Below are positions 1 through 8,455 of a stretch of 64,000 nt of DNA, piece by piece. The notes beneath the pieces were generated by a model, which did not search any database, was not told where the DNA came from, and was given only the letters and a program-made list of their open reading frames with translations. How positions within the stretch are numbered: position 1 is the stretch's first letter; the number at the start of each line of letters is the position of its first letter. The translations under genes and the position numbers were made by a program. Origin of the DNA: Pedococcus dokdonensis (GTDB lineage Bacteria; Actinomycetota; Actinomycetes; Actinomycetales; Dermatophilaceae); contig NZ_LT629711.1 of NCBI RefSeq assembly GCF_900104525.1, positions 3,658,001 to 3,722,000 of the forward strand. Direction: 5' to 3'.

Positions 1-433
1 TCACGGTGGCCACGTCGGCGTCCCGAGCCACGGACTCGGCCGTGGCCATGACCCCGTCGAGGTAGCCGCGCTGCCGCCCGACGTCGGACCGCTGCCGCTG
101 TCCCCAGAGCGCCAGCTCGGTGACGGCGAGGCCGACGACGAGGAGCAGCACGGCCACCTCGATGTCCTCTGCGCTGTCGATCGCGAAGCTGCGGTAGGGC
201 TGGGTGAGGAAGAAGTCGAACCAGGTCGCACTCGACAGGGCGGCGACCAGCCCTGCCGCGCGGATCCCGGACGCTGCCGCCGCGACGATCAGCACCACGA
301 GGGCCACCGCGACACTGGCGTCCGGAACGCTGTCCGGTGCGGTGCCGATCCCGGCGCAGAGCGCCAACGGTGCCGCGGCGGCGCCCACCACCACCCAACC
401 GCGGTGTTCCGACGTGAGCTGCTCGAGCTGCAT
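1..433 (-). CDS. DUF4118 (KdpD-like) membrane protein, 3' part cut by window edge
   Basis: On the minus strand an ATG at 433 opens a frame with no stop to base 1, so at least 144 residues are present and the C-terminus lies outside the window. The visible part is mostly membrane: hydrophobic stretches near residues 12-30, 37-60 and 92-110, with a WFDFFLTQPYRSF segment between the second and third. That segment and the helix layout match the DUF4118 domain found in KdpD sensors; the full KdpD in this window has the equivalent WFFTEPVNTL. The gene diverges from kdpFABC across a 143-bp gap, which suggests a role linked to potassium sensing. Whether a kinase, GAF or other output domain follows cannot be seen. 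Family call is firm; function is inference. Confidence 0.8.
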   Translation of the reverse strand, partial: MQLEQLTSEHRGWVVVGAAAAPLALCAGIGTAPDSVPDASVAVALVVLIVAAAASGIRAAGLVAALSSATWFDFFLTQPYRSFAIDSAEDIEVAVLLLVVGLAVTELALWGQRQRSDVGRQRGYLDGVMATAESVARDADVATV

Positions 434-499
434 ACCTGCATCACGCCTCCACCAGGTGGGTGTGGTCAAGGCCTTTGACGCGATCTGTATGCCGTGCCC

Positions 500-536
500 G
501 TCAAGATCGCGTCAACGCCCGTCAGGGCGGCGTCAA
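500..536 (+). promoter_or_regulatory. Helically phased GTCA(A) direct repeats, candidate KdpE operator
   Basis: Four GTCA units begin at 500, 511, 521 and 532, a spacing of 11, 10 and 11 bp; three read GTCAA and one GTCAG. A further GTCAA is at 465. The array lies in the gap between the divergent DUF4118 gene and kdpF. OmpR/PhoB-family regulators such as KdpE typically bind direct repeats about 11 bp apart, so this is the natural candidate operator. Binding by KdpE is inference. Confidence 0.5.
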
Positions 537-576
537 CGCTGGGTGGCAGTGAACGCGAAAGCCGTTGACTGGCAGC

Positions 577-663
577 GTGATCGAAAACCTCATCGCCGGA
601 GTCCTCGGCATCGCACTGCTGGGCTACCTCGTCTACGCGCTCATCCGCCCGGAGCGGTTCTGA
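577..663 (+). CDS. kdpF: KdpF, small subunit of the potassium-transporting ATPase
   Basis: A 28-codon reading frame starts at GTG 577 and its TGA shares its last base with the ATG of kdpA (TGATG). The peptide is one transmembrane helix (LIAGVLGIALLGYLVYALI) followed by a short charged end, RPERF. This is the usual KdpF form, a peptide of about 29 residues that stabilises the KdpABC complex in the cytoplasmic membrane. The location directly ahead of kdpA, with translational coupling, supports the call despite the short length. Confidence 0.88.
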   Translation: MIENLIAGVLGIALLGYLVYALIRPERF

Positions 664-2312
664 TGACCGATGCCGTGAGCGGCCTGCTGACCATCGGCCT
701 GCTCGTCGTCCTCCTCGCGGTCGCCTACCACCCGCTCGGTGCCTGGCTGGCCGCAGTGTTCACCGACTCCCGGCACTGGCGGGTGGAGCGGCTGGTCTAC
801 CGGGCGGTGCGCGTCGACCCCGACTCCGAGCAGGGGTGGCGCGCGTACGCCACGGGCGTCCTGTCGTTCTCGGTCGCAGGCATCGTCGCGCTGTTCGCGC
901 TGATCGTCGCGCAGACCCACCTCCCCGGTCGACAGGGTTCGGACGGCATGGGCCTCACGACAGCGGTCAACGCCGCGGTCTCGTTCGTCACCAACACCAA
1001 CTGGCAGTCGTATGCCGGTGAGGTGGGTGCCACGCCGCTGGTCCAGACCGCGGGTCTCACCGTGCAGAACTTCGTCTCGGCCGCCGTCGGCCTGGCCGTG
1101 GCCATCGCGCTGGTCCGCGCCCTGGCCCGGCAGTCAGGGACGGCGATCGGGAACTTCTGGGTGGACCTGGTGCGTGGCATCGTCCGCGTGCTGCTCCCGC
1201 TCTCGCTGCTGGCTGCAGTGCTGCTGCTCGTGGGGGGCGTCGTGCAGAATCTCAACGGCCCCACCGTGATCCACACGCTGTCGGGTGCCGACCAGGTGGT
1301 GCGCGGTGGTCTGGTGGCGTCGCAGGAGGCGATCAAGGAGCTCGGGACCAACGGCGGCGGCTACTTCAACGCCAACTCGGCGCACCCCTTCGAGAACCCG
1401 AACCCGCTCACCAACATCTTCGAGATCTTCCTGCTCCTCGTCATCCCGTTCGCCCTCACCCGCACCTACGGGATCATGGTCGGCGACCGCCGGCAGGGCT
1501 GGGCCCTCGGCGGGTTCGCCGCGTTGCTCTGGGCCGGCGGGGTCGCGTTGACCACGTGGGCCGAGGTGCACGCGTCCGGGGCGGCCACCGGCTCCATGGA
1601 GGGCAAGGAGCAGCGGTTCGGGGTGTGGGCGTCGAGCCTGTTCGCCGCCTCGACGACCGGCACCTCGACAGGCGCGGTGAACTCGATGCACGAGAGCTTC
1701 AGCCCACTCGGCGGGGGCACTGTCCTCGCCAACATGGTGCTCGGAGAGGTCTCGCCGGGCGGCGTCGGCTCGGGCCTCTACGGCATCGTCATCGTCGCGC
1801 TGCTCGCCGTGTTCGTAGCGGGACTGATGGTGGGGCGCACACCCGAGTACGTGGGGAAGACGATCGGTCGGCGCGAGGTCACCTGTGCCGCCCTCTACGT
1901 CCTCGTCATGCCGGTGCTCGTCCTGGTGTTCACCGGCCTGTCACTGGCCAACGAAGGACCACGCTCCACCATGCTGGCGTCGGGGCCGCACGGCCTCACC
2001 GAGGTGCTCTACGCGTTCTCGTCGGCGGCCAACAACAACGGCAGCGCGTTCGCGGGCCTCACCGCCGACACCCCTTGGTACAACCTGACGCTCGCCGCCT
2101 GCATGCTGCTCGGCCGGTTCGTCCCGATGCTGCTGGTGCTCCGGCTGGCCGGGCTGCTCGTCGAGCAACGAACCAGACCGGCCACGGCCGGCACGATGCC
2201 CACGCACACCCCGCTCTTCGTCGGTCTGGTGACCGGCATCGCACTGGTCGTCGCCGGGCTCACCTTCTTCCCGGCCCTGGCCCTCGGTCCCATCGCGGAG
2301 GCACTGTCATGA
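663..2312 (+). CDS. kdpA: Potassium-transporting ATPase subunit KdpA
   Basis: 549-residue polytopic membrane protein forming the potassium-selective channel-like subunit of the KdpFABC pump. The four pore-loop regions of the superfamily of K+ transporters are visible: TNTNWQSY near residue 110, [19 protein letters not shown] near 228, [10 protein letters not shown] near 331 and NNNGSAFAG near 457. Length matches the family (about 557 in E. coli). The reading frame stays open upstream to 204, but the conserved N-terminus begins at ATG 663, which overlaps the kdpF stop, so the longer version is not used. Its stop overlaps the kdpB start (ATGA), so A and B are translationally coupled. Confidence 0.97.
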   Translation: MTDAVSGLLTIGLLVVLLAVAYHPLGAWLAAVFTDSRHWRVERLVYRAVRVDPDSEQGWRAYATGVLSFSVAGIVALFALIVAQTHLPGRQGSDGMGLTTAVNAAVSFVTNTNWQSYAGEVGATPLVQTAGLTVQNFVSAAVGLAVAIALVRALARQSGTAIGNFWVDLVRGIVRVLLPLSLLAAVLLLVGGVVQNLNGPTVIHTLSGADQVVRGGLVASQEAIKELGTNGGGYFNANSAHPFENPNPLTNIFEIFLLLVIPFALTRTYGIMVGDRRQGWALGGFAALLWAGGVALTTWAEVHASGAATGSMEGKEQRFGVWASSLFAASTTGTSTGAVNSMHESFSPLGGGTVLANMVLGEVSPGGVGSGLYGIVIVALLAVFVAGLMVGRTPEYVGKTIGRREVTCAALYVLVMPVLVLVFTGLSLANEGPRSTMLASGPHGLTEVLYAFSSAANNNGSAFAGLTADTPWYNLTLAACMLLGRFVPMLLVLRLAGLLVEQRTRPATAGTMPTHTPLFVGLVTGIALVVAGLTFFPALALGPIAEALS

Positions 2313-4327
2313 CCCGCTCGCTGCTCCATGTCGTCCCGCAGGCCCTCGCCAAGCTCGACCCCCGGCACGTGTACCGCTCACCGGTCATCTTCGTGGTCTG
2401 GGTCGGCTCCGTCCTCACGACCGGGTTGGCGGTCAGGTCGCCCAGCGTCTTCGGCTGGTCGGTCGCCGTCTGGCTCTGGCTCACGGTGCTCTTCGCCAAT
2501 GCCGCCGAGGCCGTCGCCGAGGGGCGTGGCAAGGCGCAGGCGGCAAGCCTGCGCGCGGCGAAGCGCGAGACGATGGCGCGGCGGCTGCGAGCCGACGGCA
2601 CCGAGGAACCGGTGCCCGGGAGCGAGCTGACGGTCGGCGACACGGTGGTGGTCGAGGCCGGACAGGTCATCCCCGGCGACGGTGAGGTCGTCGACGGCGT
2701 CGCCACCGTGGACGAGTCCGCGATCACCGGTGAGTCGGCGCCGGTCATCCGGGAGTCCGGCGGAGACCGCAGCGCCGTCACCGGGGGCACGACCGTCCTC
2801 TCGGACCGCATCGTCGTCCGCATCACCACGAAGCCCGGTGAGAGCTTCATCGACCGGATGATCGCGCTCGTCGAGGGAGCCCAGCGGCAGAAGACCCCCA
2901 ACGAGATCGCGCTGACGATCCTGTTGACCACGTTGACGATCGTCTTCCTGGTGACGGTCATGGCGATCCAGCCCTTGGCGTCCTACTCGGGTCGCACCCA
3001 GCCCGTCGTCGTCCTCGTGGCACTCCTGGTCTGCCTGATCCCCACCACGATCGGAGCACTGCTCTCGGCGATCGGCATCGCGGGCATGGACCGCCTGGTC
3101 CAGCGCAACGTCCTGGCCATGTCGGGGCGGGCGGTCGAGGCCGCCGGGGACGTGTCGACGCTGCTCCTCGACAAGACCGGCACGATCACCTTCGGCAACC
3201 GCAGGGCGACCGAGTTGCTCTCGCTCGACGACGCCCAGGACCTGCCGGACGCGGCATACCTCTCCTCGCTCGCGGATGCGACGCCGGAGGGCAAGTCGAT
3301 CGTCGACCTGGCCACCGCGGAGTACGCCGTCGACGAGGGCCGCTCCGCGGAGGCGCTCGTCCGCGACGGTGCGGAGTTCGTCGAGTTCAGTGCCACGACC
3401 AGGATGTCCGGCGTGGACCTGCCCGACGGCACGCAGATCCGCAAGGGTGCGACGTCGGCCGTGCGTCGATGGGTCGAGGAGTCCGACGGCGCCGTGCCCG
3501 CGCGTGTGCAGGAGCTCGTGGACACCATCAGCAGGTCGGGCGGCACACCCCTCGTGGTCGCGAGCCGGAACGGCTCCGGCCCGGCCCGTGCGCTCGGCGT
3601 CGTGCACCTCAAGGACGTCGTCAAGCCGGGCATGCGCGAGCGGTTCGACGTCATGCGCGCCATGGGGATCCGCACCGTCATGATCACCGGCGACAACGCC
3701 CTCACGGCCGCTTCGATCGCCGAGGAGGCGGGCGTCGACGACTTCCTCGCCGAGGCCACCCCCGAGGACAAGATGCGCCTGATCAAGAAGGAGCAGGAGG
3801 GCGGCCGGCTCGTCGCGATGACCGGCGACGGCACCAACGACGCCCCCGCCCTGGCCCAGGCCGATGTCGGTGTCGCGATGAACTCGGGCACCTCGGCCGC
3901 GAAGGAGGCCGGCAACATGGTCGACCTCGACTCCGACCCGACCAAGCTGATCGAGGTCGTCGAGATCGGCAAGCAGCTGCTGATCACCCGGGGTGCGTTG
4001 ACGACCTTCTCGATCGCCAACGACATCGCCAAGTACTTCGCGATCATCCCCGCGATGTTCATCTCGCTGTTCCCCGGCCTCGACGCCCTGAACATCATGC
4101 GGCTGTCCTCGCCCGAGTCGGCGATGCTGTCGGCGGTGATCTTCAACGCCCTCATCATCGTGGCGCTGATCCCGTTGGCGCTCAAGGGAGTTCGCTACCG
4201 CCCGTCGAGTGCCGCGCAGATGTTGCGCCGCAACCTGCTGGTCTACGGCCTCGGTGGCGTCATCGCCCCCTTCATCGGCATCAAGCTCATCGACCTCGGT
4301 GTCTCCCTCCTCCCCGGATTGGCGTGA
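2309..4327 (+). CDS. kdpB: Potassium-transporting ATPase ATP-binding subunit KdpB
   Basis: 672-residue P-type ATPase that energises potassium uptake through KdpA. The actuator motif TGES is at residues 140-143, the phosphorylated aspartate of DKTGT is Asp288, and the hinge motif [11 protein letters not shown] starts near residue 505. N-terminal membrane helices lie near residues 33-70 and 210-260, with the C-terminal set near 570-670. The start is ATG 2309, which overlaps the kdpA stop. All catalytic motifs are intact and the length is normal, so the pump should be functional. Confidence 0.97.
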   Translation: MTRSLLHVVPQALAKLDPRHVYRSPVIFVVWVGSVLTTGLAVRSPSVFGWSVAVWLWLTVLFANAAEAVAEGRGKAQAASLRAAKRETMARRLRADGTEEPVPGSELTVGDTVVVEAGQVIPGDGEVVDGVATVDESAITGESAPVIRESGGDRSAVTGGTTVLSDRIVVRITTKPGESFIDRMIALVEGAQRQKTPNEIALTILLTTLTIVFLVTVMAIQPLASYSGRTQPVVVLVALLVCLIPTTIGALLSAIGIAGMDRLVQRNVLAMSGRAVEAAGDVSTLLLDKTGTITFGNRRATELLSLDDAQDLPDAAYLSSLADATPEGKSIVDLATAEYAVDEGRSAEALVRDGAEFVEFSATTRMSGVDLPDGTQIRKGATSAVRRWVEESDGAVPARVQELVDTISRSGGTPLVVASRNGSGPARALGVVHLKDVVKPGMRERFDVMRAMGIRTVMITGDNALTAASIAEEAGVDDFLAEATPEDKMRLIKKEQEGGRLVAMTGDGTNDAPALAQADVGVAMNSGTSAAKEAGNMVDLDSDPTKLIEVVEIGKQLLITRGALTTFSIANDIAKYFAIIPAMFISLFPGLDALNIMRLSSPESAMLSAVIFNALIIVALIPLALKGVRYRPSSAAQMLRRNLLVYGLGGVIAPFIGIKLIDLGVSLLPGLA

Positions 4328-4331
4328 TCGC

Positions 4332-4898
4332 ATGTCCTCCCTCCGTCAGCTCGTCGCCTCCGTGCGGATGCTGCTCGTCCTCACCCTCCTCCTGGGGGTG
4401 GTCTACCCCGCCGTGGTCTGGGGAGTCGGGCGGCTCGGTCTCGCCGACCGCGCCGACGGCTCGCTGGTGAGCCGTTCCGGCGTGGTGGTCGGCTCGAGCC
4501 TCCTTGGGCAGGACTTCACGGGTTCCCAGTGGTTCCACGGGCGTCCGTCCGCCAGCTCGTATGCCGGCGGCGTCAGTGGTGGCTCGAACCTCGCCGCGAC
4601 GGCGCAGGACCAGGTCGACGCCGTGCGGGAACGGAAGGCGGCCTGGGCCGGTGTGGGGGAGGGTGCGCCGCCTGCGGACGTCCTGACCGCCTCCGGAAGC
4701 GGTCTAGACCCGCACGTGTCACCCGCCGCGGCACTGGCCCAGGTCGCGCGCGTCTCGGAAGCGAACGGTCTGGACGAGCGCACCGTCAGGGGCCTGGTCG
4801 AGGCCCACACGCAGGGACGGTCGCTCGGCTTCCTCGGCGAGCCTCGGGTCAACGTGCTCGAGCTGAACGTCGCCCTGGCGGACCTGGCGAGCCGATGA
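4332..4898 (+). CDS. kdpC: Potassium-transporting ATPase subunit KdpC
   Basis: 188-residue membrane-anchored subunit that assembles with KdpA and KdpB and raises the affinity of the pump for ATP. One N-terminal helix (about residues 9-32) is followed by a periplasm-facing domain containing the family segments LLGQDFTGSQWFHGRPSAS and SASSYAGG, and the C-terminal EPRVNVLELNVAL typical of KdpC. Start ATG 4332 lies 5 bp after the kdpB stop. The kdpD gene follows after 46 bp on the same strand. Confidence 0.95.
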   Translation: MSSLRQLVASVRMLLVLTLLLGVVYPAVVWGVGRLGLADRADGSLVSRSGVVVGSSLLGQDFTGSQWFHGRPSASSYAGGVSGGSNLAATAQDQVDAVRERKAAWAGVGEGAPPADVLTASGSGLDPHVSPAAALAQVARVSEANGLDERTVRGLVEAHTQGRSLGFLGEPRVNVLELNVALADLASR

Positions 4899-4944
4899 GG
4901 CGCCCGCCGGGTGCCGCCGCCGGGCGAGGGACGACAATCGGCTC

Positions 4945-7491
4945 ATGAGCAGGGGAGTGCTGCGGGTCTACCTCGGCGCCGCACCGGGCGTCGGGAAGAC
5001 CGTTGCCATGCTCTCCGAGGCCCGCCGTCGTCGTGAGCGCGGCACCGACGTCGTCGTCGGAGTCTGCGAGAGCCACGGCCGGCCGTTCACGGCGGCGCTG
5101 ATGGAGGGCATCGAGCGGGTGCCCCTGCGGCAGGTGACCCACCGGGGCAGCGAGCTCGCGGAGCTCGACGTGCCCGCGGTCCTCGCGCGGCACCCCGAAG
5201 TCGTCCTCGTCGACGAGCTCGCCCACACCAACGCCCCCGGCAGCCCGCACCGGAAGCGCTGGGAGGACGTCGAGGACCTCCTGGCCGCCGGGATCGACGT
5301 GATCTCCACCGTGAACATCCAGCACGTCGAGTCGCTCAACGACGTCGTCGAGGCGATCACCGGCGTGCGTCAGCAGGAGACCGTGCCCGACGAGGTGGTG
5401 CGTGCGGCCGACCAGATCGAGCTCGTCGACATGTCACCGCAGGCGCTTCGCCGGCGGCTGGCGCACGGCAACGTCTATGCCGCCGCGCAGGTCGATGCTG
5501 CCCTGGCCAACTACTTCCGCGAGGGCAACCTCTCGGCTCTGCGCGAGCTCTCCCTGCTGTGGCTGGCCGACCGGGTCGAGGAGGGGCTGGACCGCTACCG
5601 GGCCGACCACGAGATCACCGACCTGTGGCCGACCCGCGAGCGCGTCGTGGTCGCCCTCACCGGTGGGCAGGAGGGGCGCACCCTGCTGCGTCGCGGCGCC
5701 CAGATCGCCTCACGGGCCGGTGGCGAGCTGCTGGCCGTCTACGTCACCCCGCCGGACGGGCTGGTCGACGCCAAGCTCGAGGGACTGGCCGACCTGCGAC
5801 AGCTCACGGTCGAGCTCGGCGGCACGTTCCACACCGTCAAGGGCGAGGACATCGCCACCGCCCTCCTCGAGTTCGCCCGAGGCGTGTCGGCCCGGCAGGT
5901 CGTGATCGGCGCCTCACGACGGCGGCGCTGGCAGGAGGTGCTCTCCAGCGGGGTCGGTCAGCGCGTCGTCGAGGGCTCGGGCGACATCGACGTGCACCTC
6001 GTCACCCACGAGCTGACCAGGACCGTCCGCGCGCCGTTGCGCTTCGGTCCCGCTCTCGGGGCGCGCCGCTCGGCGAGCGGCTGGAGCCTGGCTGTCGTCG
6101 GCACCGCCGCACTGGCCGGCATACTCAGGGCGACGCCGGGCTGGCACGAGCTGCCGCTCGAGGTGTTGCTCTTCCTCCTCCTCACCGTCCTCACCGCCCT
6201 CGTGGGCGGACTGTGGCCGGCGCTCGCCGCCGCCTTGCTCGGCAGCCTGGCGATCAACTGGTTCTTCACCGAACCGGTGAACACCCTCACCATCAGCGAC
6301 CCCCAGAACCTCGTCGCACTCCTCGTCTTCCTGGTGGTCGCCGCCGCGGTCTCGTCGGTCGTGCACGTCAGCGAGCGCCGGGCGGCGGCGGCCAGCTCCG
6401 CTCGGCGCGAGGCCGACGCCCTCGCCGCGACGGCCGAGTCGCTGCTCGGCGAAACCGACCCGCTGCCGGCGTTGCTGCGCCAGGCGGTGGACTTCTTCTC
6501 GGTCGACACGGCGGCGGTGCTCGCCCGCGACGACGTTCGAGCCCCCTGGGAGGTGCTGGCGGCCACCCAGGGCTTCGACCTCGCGTCGGTCGCCACCGCC
6601 TCGGTCCGGGCCCCGGTGGACGACAGCCGCGTGCTGGTGCTCACGGGGAGGACGCTGTCCGGGGCGGACCGGCGCCTCGTCTCGGCGTTCGCGACGCGGG
6701 CCGGTGCGATCCTGCACCGGAGCGAGCTCGCCGAGCTCGCTCGCGAGGCCAAGGTCCTCGCCAAGGACAACCGGGCCCGCACGGCCCTGCTCGCGGCGGT
6801 GTCGCACGACCTCCGGACACCCTTGGCCAGCATCAAGGCCGCGGCGTCGAGCCTGCGCCAACCCGACGTGGTGTTCAGCCAGGAGGACCGGGCCGACCTG
6901 CTCGAGACGATCGAGGAGTCCAGCGACCGGCTCACCGGGCTGGTCGCCAACCTCCTCGACATGTCCCGGCTCCAGAGTGGTTCGGTGGTGCCGAGGCTGG
7001 CCGCAGTCGACATCGAGGGGGCGGTCGCTGTCGCCACCGCGCCCCTGCCGGGCTCGGACCGGGTGCGGATCAGCATGGACCCCGCGCTCCCGGCAGCGGA
7101 GGCGGACGCCGGACTGCTCGACCGAGTGCTGGCCAACGTCCTCGAGAATGCCCTCAAGCACTCTGCTGCCGAGGTCGTCGTCCAGGCGGCGGCGACCGCG
7201 AGCCGGGTGCAGCTGCGGGTGGTCGACCGGGGCCGCGGGGTGCCGGAAGGGGCCAAGGAGGAGATATTCGCCCCGTTCCAGCGCTACGGCGACGCGCCCC
7301 GGGGGACCGGAGTCGGCCTCGGACTGGCCGTCGCGCGTGGCCTGATGGAGGCGATGGGCGGCTGGATCGTCGCGGAGGACACCCCGGGTGGAGGTCTCAC
7401 CGTGGTCATCGAGCTGGCCCGACACGGTGCTGCGGCACGAAGCCCGGCCGGCCACCCGAGCGACCACGGCGCTGCGAGGATGACACCGTGA
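4945..7491 (+). CDS. kdpD: Sensor histidine kinase KdpD
   Basis: 848-residue membrane sensor of potassium limitation and turgor that phosphorylates KdpE. Domains in order: N-terminal KdpD ATP-binding domain with Walker A APGVGKT (residues 13-19) and Walker B VVLVDELAHTNAPG; a universal-stress-protein-like domain about 230-355; four membrane helices of the DUF4118 type about 375-480; a GAF-like region about 490-590; HisKA with phosphoacceptor His621 in VSHDLRTPLAS; and a C-terminal HATPase with NVLENALKHS and GTGVGLGLAVARG. ATG 4945 gives the full N-terminal domain. The stop overlaps the kdpE GTG start. Family and role are secure from domain order and operon context. Confidence 0.96.
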   Translation: MSRGVLRVYLGAAPGVGKTVAMLSEARRRRERGTDVVVGVCESHGRPFTAALMEGIERVPLRQVTHRGSELAELDVPAVLARHPEVVLVDELAHTNAPGSPHRKRWEDVEDLLAAGIDVISTVNIQHVESLNDVVEAITGVRQQETVPDEVVRAADQIELVDMSPQALRRRLAHGNVYAAAQVDAALANYFREGNLSALRELSLLWLADRVEEGLDRYRADHEITDLWPTRERVVVALTGGQEGRTLLRRGAQIASRAGGELLAVYVTPPDGLVDAKLEGLADLRQLTVELGGTFHTVKGEDIATALLEFARGVSARQVVIGASRRRRWQEVLSSGVGQRVVEGSGDIDVHLVTHELTRTVRAPLRFGPALGARRSASGWSLAVVGTAALAGILRATPGWHELPLEVLLFLLLTVLTALVGGLWPALAAALLGSLAINWFFTEPVNTLTISDPQNLVALLVFLVVAAAVSSVVHVSERRAAAASSARREADALAATAESLLGETDPLPALLRQAVDFFSVDTAAVLARDDVRAPWEVLAATQGFDLASVATASVRAPVDDSRVLVLTGRTLSGADRRLVSAFATRAGAILHRSELAELAREAKVLAKDNRARTALLAAVSHDLRTPLASIKAAASSLRQPDVVFSQEDRADLLETIEESSDRLTGLVANLLDMSRLQSGSVVPRLAAVDIEGAVAVATAPLPGSDRVRISMDPALPAAEADAGLLDRVLANVLENALKHSAAEVVVQAAATASRVQLRVVDRGRGVPEGAKEEIFAPFQRYGDAPRGTGVGLGLAVARGLMEAMGGWIVAEDTPGGGLTVVIELARHGAAARSPAGHPSDHGAARMTP

Positions 7492-8174
7492 GCGCCATCC
7501 TCGTGGTCGACGACGAGCCCCACCTGGTGCGCACCCTCGCGATCAACCTGCGCGCCCGCGACTACTCCGTCGAGACCGCCGGCGACGGCCGAACCGCCCT
7601 GCAGGCCTTTCACGACGCGCCACCCGACCTCATCGTGCTCGACCTGGGCCTCCCCGACCTCGACGGAGTCGAAGTGCTCCGTCGGGTGCGACAGGTCTCG
7701 CAGGTGCCGGTGATCGTCCTGTCGGCGCGGACCGATTCGGTCGACAAGGTGGAGGCGCTCGACCTCGGGGCCGACGACTACGTCACGAAGCCGTTCGCGA
7801 TGGACGAGCTGCTCGCCCGGGTGCGGGTCGCCCTGCGCCGTCGGGGCGACGACGCCGCGTCGACGCTGGCCCCGGTGGCCACCCGGCACTTCACGCTCGA
7901 CTTCTCCGAGCGCCGCGCGGTGGCCGGGACCTCGGAGGTGCGGCTCACCCCCACCGAGTGGAGCCTGCTCGAAGTGCTGGCCCGACGCCCCGGCCACCTG
8001 GTCTCGCAACGCGAGCTGCTCCGCGAGGTGTGGGGCCCCGGCTACGGCCGGGAGTCGAACTACCTCCGGGTCTATGCGAACCAGCTGCGGCGCAAGCTCG
8101 AACCGGACCCCACCCGGCCCCGCTACCTGGTCACCGAGCCCGGCCAGGGCTACCGGCTGGTGCTGACGGACTAG
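7488..8174 (+). CDS. kdpE: Response regulator KdpE
   Basis: 228-residue OmpR/PhoB-type regulator. The receiver domain has the acidic pair Asp8-Asp9, phosphoacceptor Asp52 in VLDLGLPDLDG, and the conserved Lys in DDYVTKPF. The C-terminal winged helix contains LTPTEWSLLEVLARRPG and the recognition region ending RRKLEPDPTRPRYLVTEPGQGYRL. Start is GTG 7488, overlapping the kdpD stop (GTGA), which keeps the pair stoichiometric. It should activate kdpFABC, probably through the phased repeats at 500-536. A hairpin follows 5 bp after the stop, marking the end of the kdp operon. Confidence 0.95.
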   Translation: MSAILVVDDEPHLVRTLAINLRARDYSVETAGDGRTALQAFHDAPPDLIVLDLGLPDLDGVEVLRRVRQVSQVPVIVLSARTDSVDKVEALDLGADDYVTKPFAMDELLARVRVALRRRGDDAASTLAPVATRHFTLDFSERRAVAGTSEVRLTPTEWSLLEVLARRPGHLVSQRELLREVWGPGYGRESNYLRVYANQLRRKLEPDPTRPRYLVTEPGQGYRLVLTD

Positions 8175-8179
8175 CCCTC

Positions 8180-8211
8180 GGCGCACGACCCGGTCCGACC
8201 CCTCGTGCGCC
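8180..8211 (+). terminator. Hairpin after kdpE
   Basis: Inverted repeat GGCGCACGA (8180-8188) and TCGTGCGCC (8203-8211), a perfect 9-bp stem around a 14-base loop, starting just after the kdpE stop. There is no T tract, which is common for actinobacterial terminators. Confidence 0.55.
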
Positions 8212-8455
8212 CACCGGAACCGGTCGCAGGCAACCGGCGCCAAACGGCATACCAGTGGCCGCATTCCGACGCCGCGACCCCCTCCTATACACGCTGAGCC
8301 GGTGCCATGCTGGTTTGGCCCTCCGGGCGGCTCTAGTCCCTTCGGTCAGTTGCGCAGGCCAAACGTGCCAAACGGCCTCCGAGGACTACCCAGCCCCCGT
8401 GGGGGCGCCCGTATGTTCCGTTCACCCAAGTTTTCTTCGTGAGGAAGGTGGCTCC
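8212..8455 (+). promoter_or_regulatory. Leader of the conservon operon with repeated GCCAAACG and a shared CTCTAGTCCCTT motif
   Basis: No gene is visible here. GCCAAACG occurs three times (8239-8246, 8358-8365, 8367-8374), the last two nearly abutting. At 8331-8347 is CTCTAGTCCCTTCGGTC, which recurs with three changes at 60066-60082 ahead of the CshA-like adhesin. A clear ribosome site GAGGAAGG (8441-8448) precedes the GTG start of the next gene by 7 bases. The region probably holds the conservon promoter, and the repeats look like binding sites, but no regulator can be named. Confidence 0.4.

Noticed and set aside
204..662. Upstream extension of the kdpA frame
   Set aside because: It crosses the divergent DUF4118 gene, the operator region and kdpF; KdpA homology begins at 663.
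2378..4333. 651-codon minus-strand frame opposite kdpB
   Set aside because: Shadow of kdpB, which has complete P-type ATPase motifs on the plus strand.
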